Source: CAZMXI01 sp964570205
GTDB lineage: Bacteria; Planctomycetota; Phycisphaerae; Tepidisphaerales; Tepidisphaeraceae
DNA length: 5,018 bases
Direction: 5' to 3'
Assembly: GCA_964570205.1 (NCBI GenBank)
Contig: CAZMXI010000242.1
Location: forward strand, 1-5,018
Shown in pieces: positions 4,292-5,018 of this stretch. The notes under the pieces were generated by a model that saw only the letters and a list, made by a program, of their open reading frames with translations, had not been told where the DNA came from and searched no databases. A program made the position numbers and the translations under genes. Position 1 is the stretch's first letter. Each line of letters opens with the position of its first letter.

Positions 4292-5018
4292 ATGGACACG
4301 GTAAGGATCTTCGATACCACGTTGCGGGATGGTGAGCAGTCACCGGGCGCAACCCTCAATCTCCCTGAAAAGGTGGAGATCGCCCGCCAGCTCGAAGCGC
4401 TCGGCGTGGACATCATCGAGGCCGGCTTCCCCATCTCATCCCCCGGCGATTTCGACGCCGTCAAAGCCGTGGCGGCCATCGTCACGAAGAGCACGGTCTG
4501 CGGCCTGGCCCGCAGCGTCCCGGCTGACATAGACCGCGCCGGCGAAGCCGTCAAGGGCGCGAAGAAATCGCGCATCCATGTCTTCTGCGCCACCAGCAAG
4601 ATCCACCGCGATCACAAGCTCCGCAAGGGTAAGGAGGACATCATCCGCATCAGCGTCGAGTCGATCAAACAGGCGCGGCAGTACACCAGCGACGTCGAGT
4701 TCTCCCCCGAGGATGCCAGCCGCACCGAATTGGAGTTCCTCCAGGAGATCACCCACGCCGCCATCGAGGCCGGCGCCACCACCATCAACCTCCCCGATAC
4801 CGTCGGCTATGCCACCCCCAAGACCTATGGCGAAATCTTCTCGTACCTGATCGCCAGGCTCCCCGTCATCCGCGAGAAAGGCATCATCCTGTCATCTCAC
4901 TGCCACGATGACCTGGGCCTGGCCGTCGCCAACTCCCTGTCGGCTGTTGAAAACGGCGCGCGCCAGATCGAATGCACCATCAACGGCATCGGTGAACGCG
5001 CTGGCAACGCCTCGTTGG
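4292..5018 (+). CDS. leuA: 2-isopropylmalate synthase, N-terminal part (runs off right edge)
   Basis: LeuA condenses acetyl-CoA with 2-oxoisovalerate to give 2-isopropylmalate, the first committed step of leucine synthesis, in the cytoplasm. The visible 242 residues cover most of the DRE-TIM (HMGL-like) catalytic barrel. FDTTLRDGEQSPG at 7-19 supplies metal ligand Asp8 and catalytic Arg12/Asp13. IIEAGFP is at 41-47, EFSPEDASRTE at 136-146, and LPDTVGYATP at 167-176, a block typical of true LeuA. SHCHDDLGLAVANS at 202-215 carries metal ligands His203 and His205, and NGIGERAGNAS at 231-241 carries Asn239. All key residues are present. The C-terminal regulatory domain that binds leucine lies outside the window, so feedback inhibition cannot be judged. 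Homocitrate and citramalate synthases are related, but the motifs and the leucine-type leader upstream favour LeuA. It is the first gene after the attenuator. Confidence 0.95.
   Translation, partial: MDTVRIFDTTLRDGEQSPGATLNLPEKVEIARQLEALGVDIIEAGFPISSPGDFDAVKAVAAIVTKSTVCGLARSVPADIDRAGEAVKGAKKSRIHVFCATSKIHRDHKLRKGKEDIIRISVESIKQARQYTSDVEFSPEDASRTELEFLQEITHAAIEAGATTINLPDTVGYATPKTYGEIFSYLIARLPVIREKGIILSSHCHDDLGLAVANSLSAVENGARQIECTINGIGERAGNASL

Noticed and set aside
4276..4756. - strand ORFs opposite leuA
   Set aside because: They are mirror frames of leuA, whose motifs and ribosome binding site are unambiguous.

Overview
The window looks like chromosomal DNA of a fairly GC-rich bacterium. The gene content, the style of the S12 and S7 proteins and the large secreted multidomain glycoside hydrolase suggest a planctomycete-like organism, probably from a draft or metagenomic assembly because a run of 10 N interrupts one gene. 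The phylum is an inference from recalled protein style; no search was run.

Layout. Positions 1-300 hold a possible C-terminal gene fragment and a 48-residue single-pass membrane protein, both on the + strand. Positions 375-1454 hold a compact rpsL-rpsG ribosomal protein operon on the - strand. It has a promoter with a perfect TATAAT, a leader hairpin, a hairpin in the intergenic spacer and an intrinsic terminator right after rpsG, so fusA and tuf are not in this transcript. Positions 1493-3760 hold a secreted clan GH-A glycoside hydrolase on the - strand, broken by the N gap just after its acid/base motif. Positions 3761-4058 hold no convincing gene, only a short open frame on the - strand and three inverted repeats. 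Positions 4059-5018 hold a strong promoter, a short leucine-rich leader peptide, an attenuator and the first 242 codons of leuA (2-isopropylmalate synthase), which runs off the end.

The most interesting part is the leuA leader. Three segments can form mutually exclusive stems: 4118-4125 with 4169-4176, 4169-4176 with 4208-4215, and 4205-4216 with 4221-4232 (the last followed by a T run). A 23-codon ORF with six Leu codons overlaps the first segment, and its stop codon lies one base before the second. This is the layout of classical ribosome-mediated (trp/leu-type) attenuation. The promoter spacing suggests that the leader ORF may be translated from an almost leaderless 5' end. A second notable point is that ribosomal protein S12 carries Arg where E. 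coli has Lys87, a position where Arg is a known streptomycin-resistance change.

The genes do not form one pathway. The ribosomal operon is housekeeping, the hydrolase is probably exported for polysaccharide degradation or remodelling, and leuA starts leucine biosynthesis under its own leader control.
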